DNA of 64,000 nucleotides from Actinomycetota bacterium (GTDB taxonomy: Bacteria; Actinomycetota; Aquicultoria; Subteraquimicrobiales; Subteraquimicrobiaceae), in assembly GCA_030018275.1 (NCBI GenBank), contig JASEGB010000007.1:1-64000 (forward strand). The letters run 5' to 3'. Shown here piece by piece: positions 25,850 to 35,054 of this stretch (its first letter is position 1; each line of letters starts with the position of its first letter). The notes below the pieces were generated by a model. That model was given only the letters and a program-made list of their open reading frames with translations, was not told where the DNA came from and did no database searches. Position numbers and translations under genes: made by a program.

Positions 25850-27262
25850 TTGAAAGGGATCAAGTTTGGAACCGACGGTTGGCGAGCGGTTATGTGTGAT
25901 ACTTTCACCTTGGAAAATGTGAGGGTGGTAGCGCAAGCCATCGCAGATTTTGTCTTGCGGGAGGGTGAACTCGAAAGGGGATTAGTTATAGGTCACGATA
26001 CCAGGTTCTTTGCCGAGGAGTTTGCTTCTGCGTGTGCCTCAGTCTTGTTGGGAAATGAAATACCCGTTTATTTGGCTCGCAGAGCAATGCCCACTCCCAT
26101 CACCGCGTATTGCATCAAGCTGTGTGATGCTGCGGGAGCGATCATGCTCACGGCCAGCCACAATCCTCCAGAGTACAATGGGATAAAATTCATTCCTGAA
26201 TATGCTGGCCCCGCAACTCCCGAGATCACCTCACAGATCGAGCGAAACATCGAGCGGATTAAAGAATCGGGGAAAATTTTGCAGGCATCATTGGAGTCCA
26301 CACTCATTCACTATATAGATCCTCTCCCTAAGTATATTGATCGTTTAAAGAATTTGGTCGATTTTGAAATTCTCAAGCGAGGAAAGCTTAAGGTAGTTTT
26401 GGATCCCATGTATGGAGCCGGTCAGGGGATAATGGCTCAAGTTTTTAAGGAGGCCGGTTGCAGCGTTCACGCTATTCACGACTACCGAGATGTACTCTTT
26501 GGCGGTACTCTACCCGATCCAACCTCAGAGAATTTAAGGGAATTATCATCCCTGGTGAGGCGCAAAGAAGCAGACCTTGGGTTGGCTCTAGATGGGGATG
26601 GCGATAGGTTTGGAGTCATTGACTCAAACGGCGTTTACCTTTCTCCCAATCGGGTGTTGCCCCTTGTGGGATTACATTTGCTCAAAGAAAAGGGCTTGAA
26701 GGGAATAGTGGTTCGATCCATAGCGACCACGCATATGCTCGATGTCATTGCTCGAAGATTTGGTGTGCAAGTCGTTGAGACGCCAGTCGGATTCAAGTAC
26801 ATCGGTCAAATTATGCGGGAAAAGTCGGTGGTGCTTGGTGGGGAAGAGAGCGGAGGATTAAGTATAATGGGGCATATTCCCGAGAAGGATGGAATCCTTG
26901 CCGATCTCCTGGTAGCGGAAATTGTAGCCCATCAAGAAAGGCCCTTATCCGAGCTGCTTGAAGGACTTTATGCAGAATATGGAGACTTTTTCAGCGAACG
27001 TCTGGATGTTGAATATCCCCGAGATAAGAAAGTAGCTTTACTTGAAACACTGAAGTCTAACCCACCCCTCTCCATAGGAGGTTTAAAACTGCAGGATGTT
27101 CTGGCAAGAGATGGAGTGAAGTATTTATTCGAGGGAGGAGATTGGATATTAATTCGTCCCTCTGGAACAGAACCTCTAGTTCGAGTTTATATTGAAACTC
27201 ATACCAAGGAAAAATTCCACGAATTGAAAAAATATGCTCAGCGATTACTCGACCACTTTTAA
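25850..27262 (+). CDS. Phosphomannomutase / phosphoglucomutase family enzyme
   Basis: The 470-residue protein has all active-site loops of the alpha-D-phosphohexomutase family: KFGTDGWRAV, the phosphoserine loop TASHNPPEYNGIKF, the metal loop ALDGDGDRFGVID, the sugar-binding GGEESGG and the phosphate-binding RPSGTEPLVRVY. It probably interconverts mannose- or glucose-6-phosphate and -1-phosphate for the preceding nucleotidyltransferase. The TTG start lies 12 bases after GGAGG, a slightly long spacing, and no better start is visible. Confidence 0.9.
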   Translation: MKGIKFGTDGWRAVMCDTFTLENVRVVAQAIADFVLREGELERGLVIGHDTRFFAEEFASACASVLLGNEIPVYLARRAMPTPITAYCIKLCDAAGAIMLTASHNPPEYNGIKFIPEYAGPATPEITSQIERNIERIKESGKILQASLESTLIHYIDPLPKYIDRLKNLVDFEILKRGKLKVVLDPMYGAGQGIMAQVFKEAGCSVHAIHDYRDVLFGGTLPDPTSENLRELSSLVRRKEADLGLALDGDGDRFGVIDSNGVYLSPNRVLPLVGLHLLKEKGLKGIVVRSIATTHMLDVIARRFGVQVVETPVGFKYIGQIMREKSVVLGGEESGGLSIMGHIPEKDGILADLLVAEIVAHQERPLSELLEGLYAEYGDFFSERLDVEYPRDKKVALLETLKSNPPLSIGGLKLQDVLARDGVKYLFEGGDWILIRPSGTEPLVRVYIETHTKEKFHELKKYAQRLLDHF

Positions 27263-27338
27263 AATGCATTCCAGCTAGAGAGATTCGATGTATTTTCTCA
27301 GTAGTTATTGAATTATGCTCGTCGGAGGTCGATTGTAG

Positions 27339-28067
27339 TTGAATGAAGCGAGGCGGTTTCTTTCTCCCATCTTAGTCTGTTTAATTTTGGGCTTCTTACT
27401 ATCAACTGCTTTCTATGCTCAGCAAAGAACCCGTGAACGAGTGGGTCAACGGAAGGCCGAGCTCATTGAGATTATAAAGTCGTTGGAAAAAGAAAGGGAA
27501 AATCTAAAGAAGGAGACAAGAAAGCTAAGAGAGCGACTCCGAGCCTATGAGAAGGAAGCAGCGGCTCATGAGGGAATATTGGGTTCTTTCACAAAGGAAT
27601 TGGAGGAATTGAAATTTGCCGCTGGCTTAACCGCTGTTAAGGGAACGGGTGTTGAGGTGAGCCTGGGCGATGCTTTACAGGTTCCTCCGGGTGAAGATCC
27701 TAACAATTACATCATACACGACTATGACCTACGCGTAGTGGTAAATGCCCTTTGGGATGGTGGAGCTGAGGCTATCGCCATAAATAATCAGCGATTGGTT
27801 TCCACAAGTGCCATTCGCTGCGCGGGAAATACCATTTTAGTTAATTCCATGAGGCTTGCCACACCCTATAAGATAAGAGCCATTGGGAATTCTGAGCGAC
27901 TTTACCGAGCTTTACAGGAGAACAAAGATGCATCGAAGCTTTTATGGAATTATGCGAAATCCTTTGGTCTAATTGCTAAGATTAAAACCCTATCACATAT
28001 CAAAATCCCAGCTTATAGCGGGAGTTTACGTGTAGAGCACGCTCGGGCCATAAAGGGAGAGGATTAA
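27339..28067 (+). CDS. DUF881 membrane-anchored coiled-coil protein (first copy)
   Basis: The 242-residue protein has one N-terminal membrane helix (about residues 8-26), a heptad-like charged coiled coil (about 35-85) and a C-terminal DUF881 domain (about 95-235) containing VVNALWDGGAEAIAINNQRL and NTILVNSMRL. The family is widespread in Actinomycetota and Bacillota next to Sbp and is thought to belong to the envelope or division region; its biochemistry is not known. TTG start after GGAGG. Confidence 0.88.
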   Translation: MNEARRFLSPILVCLILGFLLSTAFYAQQRTRERVGQRKAELIEIIKSLEKERENLKKETRKLRERLRAYEKEAAAHEGILGSFTKELEELKFAAGLTAVKGTGVEVSLGDALQVPPGEDPNNYIIHDYDLRVVVNALWDGGAEAIAINNQRLVSTSAIRCAGNTILVNSMRLATPYKIRAIGNSERLYRALQENKDASKLLWNYAKSFGLIAKIKTLSHIKIPAYSGSLRVEHARAIKGED

Positions 28068-28068
28068 A

Positions 28069-28422
28069 TTGGGAAGGCTCTATCTCTTACCCATCTTGGG
28101 TCTGCTCATAGGTGTCATATTGGGTTTGGTACTGAGGGTGGATATTCCATCGGTTTACGTTCCATACTTGGGTATAGCACTTCTGGCGGCTCTAGATAGT
28201 GCCTTTGGAGGTTTAAGAGCAAGTCTTGAGGGGAAATTCAATGACAAACTCTTCATCTCGGGTTTTTTTGGCAATACATTAATGGCCGCATTCATCGTTT
28301 ACATAGGCGATCGGTTGGGAATTCCGTTATATTTGGCCGCCGTGGTCGCTTTCGGGGTCAGGCTTTTCCAGAATCTCGCCCTCATCAGGCGTTTAATCTT
28401 CCAAAGCAGGGGTTGGGGGTAA
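28069..28422 (+). CDS. sbp: Small basic protein (DUF1290)
   Basis: The 117-residue integral membrane protein has the family features GLLIGVILGLVL, VYVPYLGIALLAALDSAFGG and FISGFFGNTLMAAFI. It lies between two DUF881 genes, exactly as in Mycobacterium and Bacillus relatives, with one base after the first DUF881 and a TAATG overlap with the second. Confidence 0.92.
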   Translation: MGRLYLLPILGLLIGVILGLVLRVDIPSVYVPYLGIALLAALDSAFGGLRASLEGKFNDKLFISGFFGNTLMAAFIVYIGDRLGIPLYLAAVVAFGVRLFQNLALIRRLIFQSRGWG

Positions 28423-29138
28423 TGAGGACGAACATCTTTCACCTCCGGCGCATTCAGAGTAAGAGGATGGAGATTACCATCGCCATAATCTGTACCATCA
28501 TCGGCTTTCTTTTGGTTACTCAATTCAGGGTGCAAGGAGTCCTAAGCCGAAAATTAATGGAACTTTCAGAACAAGATTTGGGACAGATCATAAGGGAACT
28601 AAATGTGGAGATTGATGCATTGCACAGGGAAGTTACCGGTATGCGAATTCAATCCTATAAATATCGGCGTGAGACTGCTGATAAGCAGGCAATTCTCGAT
28701 GAAGCTGCGAGGAATTTGGAGGATTTAAGGATTGTTGCTGGATTCACAAGGGTGCAAGGAAATGGCATCCAGATTCTCATCGCTGATAAGGAAGGAATTC
28801 TCAACGAGCATGACATTCTGGAGATTATACAGGAGCTGAGGGCCGCAGGTGCCGAGGGGATATCCATCAATGATCAGCGCGTTGTAGCAAGATCCGCTCT
28901 AGAAAAGAGAGAGGGATATATAAGAATGAATGGTAAAAGGATTCAATCACCTTATGCCATAAAAGCCATTGGGAATCCAGAGATTCTTTATCAGGCTGTG
29001 ACTTTACCCGGGGGGATAAAGGATGCTCTCGATTCCTTGGAGGGCATTTCTTTTAGGATTACTAAGGAGAGTAAAGTTATATTACCCGGTTTAAGTCCTC
29101 CTAAATACCGTTATATCGCTCCTATCAAGGGGGAATAG
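28422..29138 (+). CDS. DUF881 membrane-anchored coiled-coil protein (second copy)
   Basis: The 238-residue paralogue of the protein at 27339 has an N-terminal helix, a coiled coil and a DUF881 domain with IIQELRAAGAEGISINDQRV and GYIRMNGKRIQSPYAIKAIG. ATG 28422 shares its first base with the sbp stop (TAATG) and has a G-run upstream. The two DUF881 copies flank sbp in the canonical actinobacterial order. Confidence 0.88.
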   Translation: MRTNIFHLRRIQSKRMEITIAIICTIIGFLLVTQFRVQGVLSRKLMELSEQDLGQIIRELNVEIDALHREVTGMRIQSYKYRRETADKQAILDEAARNLEDLRIVAGFTRVQGNGIQILIADKEGILNEHDILEIIQELRAAGAEGISINDQRVVARSALEKREGYIRMNGKRIQSPYAIKAIGNPEILYQAVTLPGGIKDALDSLEGISFRITKESKVILPGLSPPKYRYIAPIKGE

Positions 29139-29147
29139 GGGAGAGGG

Positions 29148-30953
29148 ATGGATTTCGTCCGAATCCATCGGCATATCAAACTGAAGTCCATTGCAACCCT
29201 CATCGCCTTGACCTTTTTTGTTTCGACGGCTGCGTTTGCTGATTGTCTCATTCATTGGAAAAAAATCCACAGTGGTGTAGAAATTAACGGAATCCCAGTG
29301 GGTGGTCTCACCCCCGCTCAGGCATTCAAAAAGGTCCATTCCCGCTTTAAGCCCTTCCTTAAGCGCTCAGTAATCGTGTGTTACTCCGATAAAAGTTGGA
29401 AGATATATCCTTCCCAATTGAATACAAAAATTGACATCTCAAAAACCGTTGAGGAGGCTTTCGCAGTGGGAAGGGAGGGAAGCATCTTTAATCGGCTCCG
29501 TTATAGGTTTTCCTGTTGGTACGAGCCAGCGATGATACCCTTGAAATTTTCCATGGATGGCCGGTCCTTAAGTGCGGTTATGGAGCAGATCGCAAGGGAA
29601 ATTGAGAGAAAGCCCGTAAACGCCGGCATCAGGATCAAAAACGCTCAAGTTGAAGTCATTCCAAGTCAAGTTGGGATTCAGGTGAAGAGAGCACAAGCCC
29701 TTTCTTTGATCAGAGCTAGGCTTTTTGCACTCAATAAACGACAGGTGAACCTTCCCATTACCATCCTCGCCGCTCGCATCGGTGATGGCGATATCATTGA
29801 AGCTCTAAAAGATGTTAGATCGATGCTTAAGAGCCCTATAACCTTGAAATATGATAAATATTCTTGGGAGATTTCACCGGAAAAGATCGGCGAACTCATC
29901 GAATTTAAGGAAGTGGAAGAATCGAAGGGGAGAGGAAAACGGGTGATACTCCGAGCCCATTTACACAAAGGGAGGGTCAAAGAGTATATCAAGGAGATCA
30001 CGAAGAATTTTAATATCCCTCCCAGGGATGCTAAATTTAGAGTAAATGGACCTAAGGTTACCATCATCCACAGTCAATACGGTCGAGAAGTGGATGCTGA
30101 TACTGCCTTTGACGGTATAAATCGTGCCGTACGTGATGATAAGCCTCCGCGGGAAGTATCGCTGACCACCAGGGTTGTGGAACCCAATCTCACCACGGAA
30201 GAAGCCAAGACTATGGGGATAAGGGAAAGAATATCCACCTTCACTACCTCCTATAATCCTAACCACAAAACTAGGACGCACAATATCCATCTACTGGCCA
30301 AAAGCCTGGATGGAACGATCGTACCTCCCAGAGAAGTCTTCTCATTCAACAAAACAGTTGGTCCTCGGACGGCGGAGAAGGGATACATGGAGGCCCCCAT
30401 GATTCTCAATGGAGAACTCGTCCCCGCCATTGGAGGAGGTGTATGTCAGGTAACGACGATCCTCTTCAATGCGGTATTTTTCGCCGGATATCCCGTGGTG
30501 GAGAGACAAAACCACAGTTTTTATATCAGCAGATATCCGGCGGGAAGAGATGCCACAGTTTCCTATCCTAAACCCGACTTCAAATTTCGCAATGATACTC
30601 CCGCCCATTTGCTGATAAAGGCCTGGTGCGCTCCGAGCACCATAACTATCGCCATTTATGGCACCGATTTTGGTACAGAGGTTTCGTATACCACCTCTCC
30701 TTTCACCAATCTGAAACCCTACCCCATAGAATATAAAGAGGATCCCGCCCTACCTAAAGGGGAGCAAGTTGTTGAAGAGAAGGGAGTGGAGGGACGAGAG
30801 ATCGCCGTAATAAGAACGGTTAAGAGAAAAGGTGCGGTAGTTAGGGAAAACAGGTTTATAAGTCGCTATAGACCAAAAGCCGCCGTGGTCCGGGTGGGAA
30901 CCATGGAGGTCCCCCAACCATCTCAAGAGACAGCAGCTCAAGAGACAACTTAG
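29148..30953 (+). CDS. VanW family cell-wall protein with peptidoglycan-binding-like repeats
   Basis: The 601-residue protein has a signal/anchor helix at about residues 13-30, two putative peptidoglycan-binding-4-like repeats (GVEINGIPVGGLTPAQAFKK near 45, a second near 165-330), then a VanW domain (about 370-510) with NPNHKTRTHNIHLLAKSLDG, FSFNKTVGPRT and GGGVCQVTTILFNA. A G5-like segment and a low-complexity tail end the protein. It is the size and architecture of YoaR-type proteins. An extracytoplasmic role in envelope maintenance is inferred. Confidence 0.85.
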   Translation: MDFVRIHRHIKLKSIATLIALTFFVSTAAFADCLIHWKKIHSGVEINGIPVGGLTPAQAFKKVHSRFKPFLKRSVIVCYSDKSWKIYPSQLNTKIDISKTVEEAFAVGREGSIFNRLRYRFSCWYEPAMIPLKFSMDGRSLSAVMEQIAREIERKPVNAGIRIKNAQVEVIPSQVGIQVKRAQALSLIRARLFALNKRQVNLPITILAARIGDGDIIEALKDVRSMLKSPITLKYDKYSWEISPEKIGELIEFKEVEESKGRGKRVILRAHLHKGRVKEYIKEITKNFNIPPRDAKFRVNGPKVTIIHSQYGREVDADTAFDGINRAVRDDKPPREVSLTTRVVEPNLTTEEAKTMGIRERISTFTTSYNPNHKTRTHNIHLLAKSLDGTIVPPREVFSFNKTVGPRTAEKGYMEAPMILNGELVPAIGGGVCQVTTILFNAVFFAGYPVVERQNHSFYISRYPAGRDATVSYPKPDFKFRNDTPAHLLIKAWCAPSTITIAIYGTDFGTEVSYTTSPFTNLKPYPIEYKEDPALPKGEQVVEEKGVEGREIAVIRTVKRKGAVVRENRFISRYRPKAAVVRVGTMEVPQPSQETAAQETT

Positions 30954-30970
30954 AGAGTGGAGGTTTAAAA

Positions 30971-31384
30971 ATGGTGATAACCAGAAGTATCAGCTTTTCA
31001 ACCAGGGGAAATACCGATGTCATAGATATTACGGAAAGGGTTCAAAGAGAGATAAAGAATTCCCCTGTATCCAGTGGTATAATTACCATCTTCGCTCCGG
31101 GGTCAACGGGTGGCCTTACCACCATAGAATTCGAATCAGGACTGCTCAGCGATTTCAAGGATGTGATGGAGCAATTAATTCCCCTGGGAGATTATAGGCA
31201 TAATCTTAAATGGGGAGACGCAAATGCCCATTCTCATCTGAGAGCTTCCCTTGTGGGACCTTCCTTAACTGTGCCTTTTACCGATAAGGAACTCAATCTG
31301 GGCACTTGGCAGCAAATAGTATTCGTCGATTTCGATATTAGACCTCGTAACAGAAATTTGATTCTAAAAATCATCGGGGAATAG
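30971..31384 (+). CDS. YjbQ/UPF0047 family protein
   Basis: The 137-residue protein matches the small YjbQ family throughout: FSTRGNTDVIDIT at the start, GIITIFAPGSTGGLTTIEFE, then HNLKWGDANAHSHLRASLVGPS and GTWQQIVFVDFD. Members have weak thiamine-phosphate-synthase-like activity when tested, but the physiological role is unclear. Good ribosome site (GGAGG) before the ATG. Confidence 0.9.
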   Translation: MVITRSISFSTRGNTDVIDITERVQREIKNSPVSSGIITIFAPGSTGGLTTIEFESGLLSDFKDVMEQLIPLGDYRHNLKWGDANAHSHLRASLVGPSLTVPFTDKELNLGTWQQIVFVDFDIRPRNRNLILKIIGE

Positions 31385-31598
31385 GCTCAATCTATTATAA
31401 TGTGGATATAAAGTTGTCTTTAATTTTATTTATACCGAGAAAAATCATATGTATTATTAACGAGTTAGGTTCATATTTGCTCTTTATATAGTAAGGATAT
31501 TCACAAGGCATTTGAACAAGCTCTGGGAAAAGCATCAGCCCAGAGGGTTAGGAAAATAAATCTTAGGCTCAACTTTATCCTTATATAAGGAGGTTATG
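31385..31598 (+). promoter_or_regulatory. Upstream region of pncAB with a hairpin
   Basis: These 214 bases hold no gene. A TATAAT-like sequence lies near 31397, and CTCTGGG (31521-31527) pairs perfectly with CCCAGAG (31539-31545) around an 11-base loop, without a T-run. The hairpin could be an operator or attenuating leader for NAD salvage. No known NAD-responsive riboswitch is recognisable. Confidence 0.3.
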
Positions 31599-32192
31599 AT
31601 GGGTAAGACCGCTTTACTGATCATTGATATGCAATGTGATTTTGCCAAACCAGGTGGAAAGCTATATGTTAAGAATGGGGAAAGCACCATTCCCATCATA
31701 AAAGAGTTATTGGAAATTGCCCGAAGGAATGATCTCCCGGTCGTGTATTCAGTTGATTCTCATTTCAATCCCGACCCCGAATTTGAAATTTGGCCGTTAC
31801 ATTGCGTAGCCGGCACACCAGGGGCGGAAATAGTTGAGGAACTTCTTCCAGACTTTGATCGAGGCGAGATACTCATTCGCAAGGGAAGTTTTGAGTATTC
31901 GGCCTTCGCTCCAGAATTTAAGGGGGAAAGCCATTTAACAAGATTACTCGAGGATCGAAAGGTAGAAAGGTTAGTGGTCACTGGGCTCGCTTATGACTTT
32001 TGCGTTGGTAGTACAGCTTGCGATGGAACCAAGGCGGGTTTTGAGGTATATTTAGTTTCCGAAGCAACCAAAGCTGTGGATATAGTCTCAGAGGGAGTTT
32101 CCACAAAGAAGGCCATGGATGAAAGGTTGCAAGGTGTGGGGGTGAAGATCATATCCCTCGAGGAAGCAAGGGAACTTTTAAAGAGCGTCTGA
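31599..32192 (+). CDS. pncA: Nicotinamidase (isochorismatase family)
   Basis: It converts nicotinamide to nicotinate for NAD salvage. The 197-residue protein has the catalytic triad of PncA: Asp in LLIIDMQCDFAKPGG, Lys in IRKGSFEYSAF and Cys in VTGLAYDFCVGSTA, with the metal-site segment DSHFNPDPEFEIWPLHCV. Two ATGs are adjacent; the second (31599) has the better spacing (five bases) from AAGGAGG. The nicotinate-using pncB follows after 24 bases, confirming the role. Confidence 0.93.
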   Translation: MGKTALLIIDMQCDFAKPGGKLYVKNGESTIPIIKELLEIARRNDLPVVYSVDSHFNPDPEFEIWPLHCVAGTPGAEIVEELLPDFDRGEILIRKGSFEYSAFAPEFKGESHLTRLLEDRKVERLVVTGLAYDFCVGSTACDGTKAGFEVYLVSEATKAVDIVSEGVSTKKAMDERLQGVGVKIISLEEARELLKSV

Positions 32193-32216
32193 TTTCCATC
32201 AAAGGAGGGATTTAAA

Positions 32217-33380
32217 ATATTTCACATCGCTTCTGAGGAGATCATCAAAGCTGGGAAGATAACTGATGTTTACTTTGAGCGTGGAGTTCAAATCCTGAAA
32301 GCAAAAAATATCGACAAATGGGTCAAAGGGGAAGTTCGTGCCACCGACCTACCGGAGGATTGGGATTGGGCCGTTTTCGCCGGGCTTGAGGAAGCCGTTC
32401 ATCTTCTTTCGGGGTTAAAAGTCAACGTTGAGGCAATGCCCGAGGGCACTCTGTTTCATCCCGAAGAGCCGGTGATGATCGTCGAGGGGAAATATCTTGA
32501 CTTTGCGGTGTATGAAACCTCACTTTTGGGATTGCTGTGCCAGGCGTCAGGGGTAGCCACGAAAGCGGCTCGATGTAAAATGGCAGCTGGGGATAGGAAG
32601 GTCTATAGCTTTGGAGCCAGGCGAATGCATCCAGCCATAACACCAATGGTTGAGAGAAATGCTTATATTGGTGGATGCGATGGTGTAGCCGTCCCCGAAA
32701 GTGCCAAATTAATAGGGGAGAAGCCCATTGGAACCATGTCACATTCGCTCATTTTAACCATCGGCGGTGAAGAAGAAACTTTTCGAGCCTTTCACGAGGT
32801 CATCGATCCTCAAGTGAAAAGGGTGGCCCTCATCGACACTTTCAATGACGAGAAATTCGCCGCCGTAAAAGCCGCCCAGGTCCTGGGAAAGGATTTATTC
32901 GCGGTCCGCTTAGATACCCCCCGTTCTCGTCGGGGGGATTTCTTAAAAATCCTTCAAGAGGTTCGTTGGGAGTTAGACCTCAGGGGATACGAATATGTCA
33001 AGCTATTCGTGAGCGGGGGCATAGATGAACATAAAATAGCGGAATTCAATCCTTATGCGGATGCTTATGGCGTGGGGACAGCCATTAGCAACGCCCCCGT
33101 CGTCGATTTTTCCTTCGATATAGTTGAAATCAAGGGTGAAGCCATTGCCAAGCGCGGTAAGATGTCGGGTTCTAAAAATGTTTTGCGTTGCAGAGATTGC
33201 TTCACCACAAGGGTGATTCCAGTGGGACGTGAGGTCGAACGCTGCACGTGCGGCGGAAAGATGGATATCCTTTTAAAATCGCTAATAAGAGAGGGTCGAA
33301 TTGTAGGGGACATTCCAGAGGCGGGGAGAATTAGAGAATATGTCTTGAATCAATTGAGGCATCTCACCCTCACTTTATAA
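32217..33380 (+). CDS. pncB: Nicotinate phosphoribosyltransferase, probable AUA start
   Basis: The enzyme forms nicotinate mononucleotide. Family homology begins at FHIASEEIIKAGKITDVYF, directly after an ATA codon at 32217 that lies seven bases after AAGGAGGG. No ATG, GTG or TTG is in frame until ATG 32436, which would delete 73 conserved residues. Later blocks include SGVATKAARCKMAAG, SFGARRMHPA and HSLILTIGGEEETFRAFH, and a zinc knuckle (CRDCF...CTCGG) near the end. At 387 residues it has normal length. The upstream in-frame stop is the pncA TGA. Confidence 0.88.
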   Translation: MFHIASEEIIKAGKITDVYFERGVQILKAKNIDKWVKGEVRATDLPEDWDWAVFAGLEEAVHLLSGLKVNVEAMPEGTLFHPEEPVMIVEGKYLDFAVYETSLLGLLCQASGVATKAARCKMAAGDRKVYSFGARRMHPAITPMVERNAYIGGCDGVAVPESAKLIGEKPIGTMSHSLILTIGGEEETFRAFHEVIDPQVKRVALIDTFNDEKFAAVKAAQVLGKDLFAVRLDTPRSRRGDFLKILQEVRWELDLRGYEYVKLFVSGGIDEHKIAEFNPYADAYGVGTAISNAPVVDFSFDIVEIKGEAIAKRGKMSGSKNVLRCRDCFTTRVIPVGREVERCTCGGKMDILLKSLIREGRIVGDIPEAGRIREYVLNQLRHLTLTL

Positions 33381-33393
33381 AGGAGAAACAGAA

Positions 33394-33618
33394 TTGAAGG
33401 TCAGAGCTGTAGTAGATCGCATCGAAGGCGAGATGGCCATCTTGCTTTTAGAGAAAAAGTCTATTTTATGGCCCCTTAAAGCTCTCCCAAGAGGATGTCG
33501 AGAGGGAGACATAATATCCATTGATTTAAGGATAGACAAAGGGGCCACTCTAAAACGTTCAAGAGAGATTTCAAGCTTCATCGAGAAGCTTTCAAAAGAA
33601 GAAAAACGAAGTTCGTAA
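33394..33618 (+). CDS. DUF3006-like small protein
   Basis: The 74-residue protein has the DUF3006 pattern AVVDRIEGEMAILLLEKK followed by LPRGCREGDIISIDL, a small beta-barrel-like fold of unknown function, and a lysine/serine-rich end. TTG start eight bases after AAGGAG. It follows pncB by 13 bases and may be co-transcribed. Confidence 0.7.
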   Translation: MKVRAVVDRIEGEMAILLLEKKSILWPLKALPRGCREGDIISIDLRIDKGATLKRSREISSFIEKLSKEEKRSS

Positions 33619-33706
33619 CTATGATCGTCTCACCTCTTTAGTTCCCCACTTTTTTGACCGATAAAAAGGATAGACTAATAAAAAATAGAAGGTAAGGAGC
33701 TACTTT

Positions 33707-35023
33707 ATGGTAAAATTTGTTTCTAAAGCGAAAGTGCATCCTCAGATCTTATTTGCTGAGATCATTAGCAGCTTAGCTCGAATGCTCGATATGATCGAGG
33801 GATATATTCCCATCATTCCCATAAACTCGGTATCTTATCCGTACATCTGGGGAAGAAGCTGGGTTTGGACTCGAAGTATCTCCGGGATATCTTCTATGCT
33901 GCTCTCCTCCATGATATCGGGGAAATAGCCATTGCCGATAATATCCTTTATAATTCCAAAGTCCTCTCAAAGATGCAATTGATTAATGTTTGGGAGCATC
34001 CGGTATGGGGAGCAGAAATTGCTAAAAAGTTGCCCTCCCTCATTTATCACAAGCGCTCCCTAACCCAGAGGCAAATCTTGGATATATGGGAGCATACCAT
34101 AATAGGCGAGGAAATCGCGAGGCAGTACCCTCGCTTGATGGCGCAGCTTTTTTAATCAGGTGGTCTCATGAGTGGTGGGATGGTAGTGGTTACCCAGATC
34201 AACTGGTCTGGGATCAAATTCCCTTGGGATCTCAAATCATTAACATTTGTGATACCTATGACGCTCTTCTCAATGATCGTCCCTATAGAAAGGCCTTCTC
34301 CAACGAGGATACTTTGAAGGAAATCAAAACATTTTCCGGTGTGCAATTTAACCCCGAATTGGCTGAGGAGTTTCTCTCACTTCAACCCGGATTTGAGAAA
34401 CTGCTTTCGAGACTGGAGCGAGAGTTCAATGCTCTGCTGGGTGAGTTCTTGCCCACGGAGAAAGAACTCGCAAGTTTTTCTGAGGATTATATCATGGTAA
34501 CACTGAGAGTCTTTGCTCGGGTCATCGATGCCAGACATGCATATACTCAAACGCATTCATGGCGAGTAGCAAATATTGCTCAGGAAATAGGTGAAGCCAT
34601 GAAATTACCCTCCAAAGAAATTGAGGAAATCAGAGTAGCCGCTCTTCTCCACGACGTAGGGAAGGTAGCCATTTCCGGTCTGATCTTGGATAAGCCCTAT
34701 TATCTTTCCAAGAAGGAACTTAAGCTCATTCACGCCCATCCTCTCCGTTCCGAGGAGGTTATCAGAAGAATCCCTGGTTTGGAGAAAGTGGCCGAAATCG
34801 TTGCTTACCACCACGAGCGCTATGACGGTTTGGGATATCCCAGGGGCCTGAGCGGCTCAGACATTCCCCTTGCATCGAGAATTCTCGCTGTTGCTGATGC
34901 TTTTGATGCCATGACATCGGATCGGCCTTATCGAAGGGCTTTAACCTGGGAACAGGCTTTGGGAGAGGTTGAAAGACATGCAGGGACCAATTCGACCCTG
35001 AAGTGGTGAAGGTGGTGGAATAA
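33707..35023 (+). pseudogene. Tandem HD-GYP protein gene broken by three frameshifts
   Basis: Translation in successive frames gives one protein of about 435 residues with two HD-GYP domains: LLHDIGE plus GSGYPDQL in the first, LLHDVGK plus HHERYDGLGYPRGL in the second. The reading frame changes near 33795-33810 (after MLDMIEGY), near 34125-34145 (before DGAAFLIRWSHEWW) and near 34975-34990 (then QFDPEVVKVVE and TAA 35021). HD-GYP domains usually hydrolyse cyclic di-GMP. The second domain alone is open from 34086 to 35009 and might still be made. Confidence 0.8.
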
Positions 35024-35054
35024 AGGGGTCGTAGAAAATAATGGTGTACTTTTG

